A stretch of 37,541 nt of DNA from positions 1-37,541 of the forward strand of contig JAOPVZ010000302.1 in the NCBI GenBank assembly GCA_025965935.1, given 5' to 3'. This document shows positions 35,098-37,541 of this stretch, one piece after another (position 1 is the stretch's first letter; each line of letters starts with the position of its first letter). The translations under genes and the position numbers were made by a program. This DNA comes from Frankiales bacterium. Lineage in GTDB: Bacteria > Actinomycetota > Actinomycetes > Mycobacteriales > SCTD01. The notes beneath the pieces were generated by a model. It was not told where the DNA came from. It saw only the letters and a program-made list of their open reading frames with translations, and ran no database searches.

Positions 35098-35814
35098 TCA
35101 CCGATTCTCCTTGCGCAGACGAGCGGCGACCGCCCCGGCGAGTCCGAGACGGTAGAGCGCCGAACCTGAGTAGAGCCTGGAGGTTCCCACGACCCACCGC
35201 GCGGTCGCGTACGACGCCACGCCGGCGACCAGTGACGGCACCACAGCAGGGGTACGGCGGGAGCGCGCGGCAGTCAGGACAGCCGCGCCGACGGTCACGG
35301 GCAACGACATCACCAGCGACGCGCGCAGGGCGTCATCGCGCCGCACGCCGCGCAGTCGCAGCGCCGTCAGGGTCGCCCCGGCGCGGGACACTCCAGGGGC
35401 GAGCGCGATGACCTGCGCCACCCCCGCAGCCGCGCGGTCGGCGCGACTGACCGGGTGCATCGCGGGTCGCCGGTCCGCGACGAGCAAGGCGAGGCCGGCG
35501 GCGGCGAGCAACGCGGCCGTGGGACCTGGCCGGCCCAGTCGCCGCTCCACGAGGTCCTGGACGAGGAGCCCCGCAACCGCGGCCGGGACCGTGGCGGGCA
35601 GCACGTCCGCGAGCTCTCTCGAGTCGGGCCTCAACGCAGCTGCGAGACCGATCGCCGACCCGAGGTGCAGGCCTGCGGCGAAGGTCGTGCGCTCGTCGAC
35701 GGCTGGCCAGCCGGCCAGCCAGGGCAGCAGGTGCAGCTGCGCGGAGGAGCTCACGGGCACGACCTCGGCCACTCCCTGCACGAGGCCGAGAACCGCGGTC
35801 TGCCAGCGCTTCAG
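35098..35814 (-). CDS. Second UppP/BacA-like membrane protein, catalytic residues partly changed
   Basis: A divergent paralogue of UppP. With the start at CTG (35812-35814, overlapping the upstream TGA as CTGA) it has 238 residues and opens LKRWQTAVLGLVQGVAEVVP, then VSSSAQLHLLPW, which aligns with the UppP motif EGLTEFLPVSSTGH but has Gln for the first Glu and SSSAQ for SSTGH. The second motif is APGVSRAGATLTALRLRG. Without the CTG start, GTG at 35779-35781 would remove 11 residues, including the first half of the first helix. It may have lost phosphatase activity or act on another polyprenyl phosphate. Lies between the LLM oxidoreductase gene and uppP. Confidence 0.82.
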   Translation of the reverse strand: MKRWQTAVLGLVQGVAEVVPVSSSAQLHLLPWLAGWPAVDERTTFAAGLHLGSAIGLAAALRPDSRELADVLPATVPAAVAGLLVQDLVERRLGRPGPTAALLAAAGLALLVADRRPAMHPVSRADRAAAGVAQVIALAPGVSRAGATLTALRLRGVRRDDALRASLVMSLPVTVGAAVLTAARSRRTPAVVPSLVAGVASYATARWVVGTSRLYSGSALYRLGLAGAVAARLRKENR

Positions 35815-36857
35815 CTGCCGACGCCGGAGAGCTCCAGCGCCTCGACGGCCGTGCGCAGCCCGGCCTTCTGCTCCTCCGGGCTGCCGCCGGGAGTGATGGT
35901 GAGGGTCGTGACGCCGGAGGCCGCGAGCACCTGCATCTTCTCGGCGATCTGCTCCTTGGAGCCGAGCAGCGCGGTCTGCTCCAGGAACTCGAAGGGGACC
36001 GCGGCGGCCGCTTCGTCGTACTTCTTGTCGAGGTAGAGGTCCTGGACCTCCTTGGCCGCCGCCTCGAACCCCATCCGGACGGCGAGCTGGTTGTAGAAGT
36101 TCTTCTCCCGCGAGCCCATGCCGCCGATGTAGAGCGCGGCGTACCAGCGGATCGTGTCCGCGCAGGCGCGCTGGTCGTCGCCGACGATCATCGGCATCGA
36201 GGGGACGACGTCGAAGCCCTCCATCGTCTTGCCGACCTTGGCCCGGCCGGTCTCGATGTGCGCCAGCGACTCCTTGGCGTACTCGGGGCTGTAGAAGATC
36301 GCGAGCCAGCCGTCGAAGAGCTCACCGGTCAGCTCGAGGTTCTTCGGCCCGACCGAGGCGAGGTAGGTCGGGATGTGGTCCCGGACCGGGTGGACGGTCA
36401 GCTGCAGCGCCTTGCCCGGGCCGTCCGGCAGCGGCAGGACGTAGTGCTTGCCCTGGTACTTCACCCGCTCGCGGCGAAGCGCCATGTTGACGATGTCGAC
36501 GTACTCCCGGGTGCGCTCGAGCGGCTTGTCGAAGCGGACGCCGTGCCAGCCCTCGGACACCTGCGGCCCGGACACCCCGAGGCCCAGCCGGAAGCGGCCG
36601 CCCGACAGCGAGTCGAGGGTGGCCGCGGTCATCGCGCAGTTGGCGGGCGTGCGGCCGGGGATCTGGAAGATCGCCGAGCCGATGTCGATCTGGGTGGTCT
36701 GGGCGGCCACCCACGACAGGATCGTGGCGGCGTCGGAGCCGTAGGCCTCGGCGACCCAGGCGACGTTGTACCCGAGCGCGTCGGCCTCCTTGGCGAGCGC
36801 CAGGTTGGCCGCGTCGTTCCCCATGCCCCAGTAGCCCATGTTGAGCCCGAGCTTCAC
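35811..36857 (-). CDS. LLM class F420-dependent oxidoreductase
   Basis: A 348-residue luciferase-like TIM-barrel enzyme: MKLGLNMGYWGMGNDAANLA, EADALGYNVAWVAEAYGSDA, IPGRTPANCAMTAATLDSLS, GGRFRLGLGVSGPQVSEGWH and PTYLASVGPKNLELTGELFD. The last block and the lack of an FMN-partner gene fit the coenzyme F420-using branch common in actinomycetes. The substrate cannot be told from sequence. GTG at 36855-36857 is preceded by GGGAGG at six bases. The TGA stop overlaps the putative CTG start of the UppP-like gene. Upstream, 47 bases separate it from a divergent aldo/keto reductase. Confidence 0.94.
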   Translation of the reverse strand: MKLGLNMGYWGMGNDAANLALAKEADALGYNVAWVAEAYGSDAATILSWVAAQTTQIDIGSAIFQIPGRTPANCAMTAATLDSLSGGRFRLGLGVSGPQVSEGWHGVRFDKPLERTREYVDIVNMALRRERVKYQGKHYVLPLPDGPGKALQLTVHPVRDHIPTYLASVGPKNLELTGELFDGWLAIFYSPEYAKESLAHIETGRAKVGKTMEGFDVVPSMPMIVGDDQRACADTIRWYAALYIGGMGSREKNFYNQLAVRMGFEAAAKEVQDLYLDKKYDEAAAAVPFEFLEQTALLGSKEQIAEKMQVLAASGVTTLTITPGGSPEEQKAGLRTAVEALELSGVGS

Positions 36858-36877
36858 CGTCCGCCTCCCAAGATCCG

Positions 36878-36890
36878 CGTCCGTCGGACG
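36878..36890. promoter_or_regulatory. Palindrome in the oxidoreductase divergent promoter
   Basis: CGTCCG (36878-36883), T, CGGACG (36885-36890) is a perfect 13-base palindrome in the 47-base gap between two divergent oxidoreductase genes. An operator controlling both is possible; chance is not excluded in such GC-rich DNA. Confidence 0.35.
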
Positions 36891-36904
36891 GTAGCGTCCG
36901 CCAG

Positions 36905-37541
36905 GTGAAGCAGCGTCACCTGGGCCGAAGCGGTCTCGTCGTCAGCCGCCTGGGGCTCGGGACCATGACATGGGGCCGCGACACCGACGAGGACGACGCC
37001 GCCGCCCAACTGATCGCCTTTCGGGAGGCCGGCGGCACCCTGGTCGACACCGCGAACGTCTACGTCAACGGCGAGAGCGAACGGGTCGTCGGCAGGCTGC
37101 TCAAGGAGGTGATCCCGCGCGACGAGGTGATCCTCGCGACGAAGGCGCACGGCGTCACGGGACCCGGGCCGATGGGCCGCGGTACCTCGCGCGGTCACCT
37201 GCTGACCGCGCTCGACGCCTCGCTCGAGCGCTTGCAGACGGACTGGATCGACCTCTGGCAGCTGCACGCCTGGGACGTCGTGACGCCCTGGGAGGAAGCG
37301 CTCAGCGCGATGGACACCGCCGTGTCCTCCGGCCGCGTCCGGTACGCCGGCGTCTCCAACTACAGCGGCTGGCAGCAGGGCGCCGTCACCGCCTGGCAGC
37401 GGGCCGTCCCCGGCCGCGCGCCGATCATCAGCAACCAGGTCGAGTACTCGCTGCTCCAGCGCGGTGTCGAGCGGGAGGTCGTGCCGTCGGCGCTCGACCA
37501 GGGCGTCGGGCTGCTCCCGTGGTCGCCGCTCGGTCGCGGCG
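36905..37541 (+). CDS. Aldo/keto reductase (C-terminus beyond window edge)
   Basis: The first 212 residues of an NADPH-dependent aldo/keto reductase. Visible are RHLGRSGLVVSRLGLGTMTW, LVDTANVYVNGESERVVGRL (Asp and Tyr of the catalytic tetrad), VILATKAHG (Lys), IDLWQLHAWD (His), IRYAGVSNYS-type GRVRYAGVSNYSGWQQ, and IISNQVEYSLLQRGVEREVV leading to LLPWSPLGRG at the edge. About a third of the protein is missing. GTG at 36905 directly precedes the conserved N-terminus. It is transcribed away from the LLM oxidoreductase gene. Confidence 0.94.
   Translation, partial: MKQRHLGRSGLVVSRLGLGTMTWGRDTDEDDAAAQLIAFREAGGTLVDTANVYVNGESERVVGRLLKEVIPRDEVILATKAHGVTGPGPMGRGTSRGHLLTALDASLERLQTDWIDLWQLHAWDVVTPWEEALSAMDTAVSSGRVRYAGVSNYSGWQQGAVTAWQRAVPGRAPIISNQVEYSLLQRGVEREVVPSALDQGVGLLPWSPLGRG

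Overview
The window is very GC-rich, densely packed chromosomal DNA from a mycolthiol-type actinomycete (class Actinomycetia). The diagnostic genes are a complete Pup-proteasome set (pafA, prcA, prcB, pup, dop, arc), the mycothiol ligase mshC, an F420-type LLM oxidoreductase and actinobacterial-only families (DUF3090, SCO1664, MSMEG_4193-type phosphatase). From memory, gene order broadly follows the Mycobacterium tuberculosis Rv2097-Rv2136 and Streptomyces SCO1640-SCO1666 regions. I cannot name the genus. I see no tRNA, rRNA, CRISPR array, IS element or prophage.

Left part (1-12.0 kb): the proteasome locus, almost all on the minus strand and read right to left as arc, dop, pup, endonuclease VII, prcB, prcA, FKBP lipoprotein, pafA (cut by the window edge). 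The canonical order is broken in three places: an Aur1/PAP2-like membrane protein lies between arc and dop; a plus-strand pair (coiled-coil protein plus nucleotidyltransferase) lies between dop and pup; an LPFTG-anchored surface protein lies between the FKBP gene and pafA. Together the core encodes tagging (PafA), tag maturation and removal (Dop), the tag (Pup), the unfoldase (ARC/Mpa) and the 20S core (PrcAB). The endonuclease VII gene carries an apparent one-base insertion.

Middle part (12.0-23.3 kb): tRNA m1A58 methyltransferase TrmI, a site-2 protease with CBS domains, a small unknown protein, a RecB-like nuclease with a four-Cys Fe-S signature, a class II aldolase-like protein, a tandem alpha/beta-hydrolase with non-Ser nucleophile positions, a HAD phosphatase, then a surface-polysaccharide-like group of three family 2 glycosyltransferases and a secreted GH16 glucanase. 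The GH16 gene has a strongly structured leader that resembles a riboswitch.

Right part (23.3-37.5 kb): metH; a universal stress protein coupled to a PAC2 (ParJ/Rv2125-like) protein; a tiny Cys-rich protein; mshC; a secreted matrixin-like metalloprotease inserted between mshC and its usual partners (SCO1664 family, DUF3090, histidine phosphatase); a membrane protein coupled to a CorA-type transporter; two tandem UppP-like proteins; an LLM oxidoreductase; and the start of an aldo/keto reductase.

Recurring features are tight packing, 4-nt GTGA couplings, convergent genes whose stop codons share CTAG or CTAA, and two places where the best start is CTG overlapping the upstream stop (CTGA).
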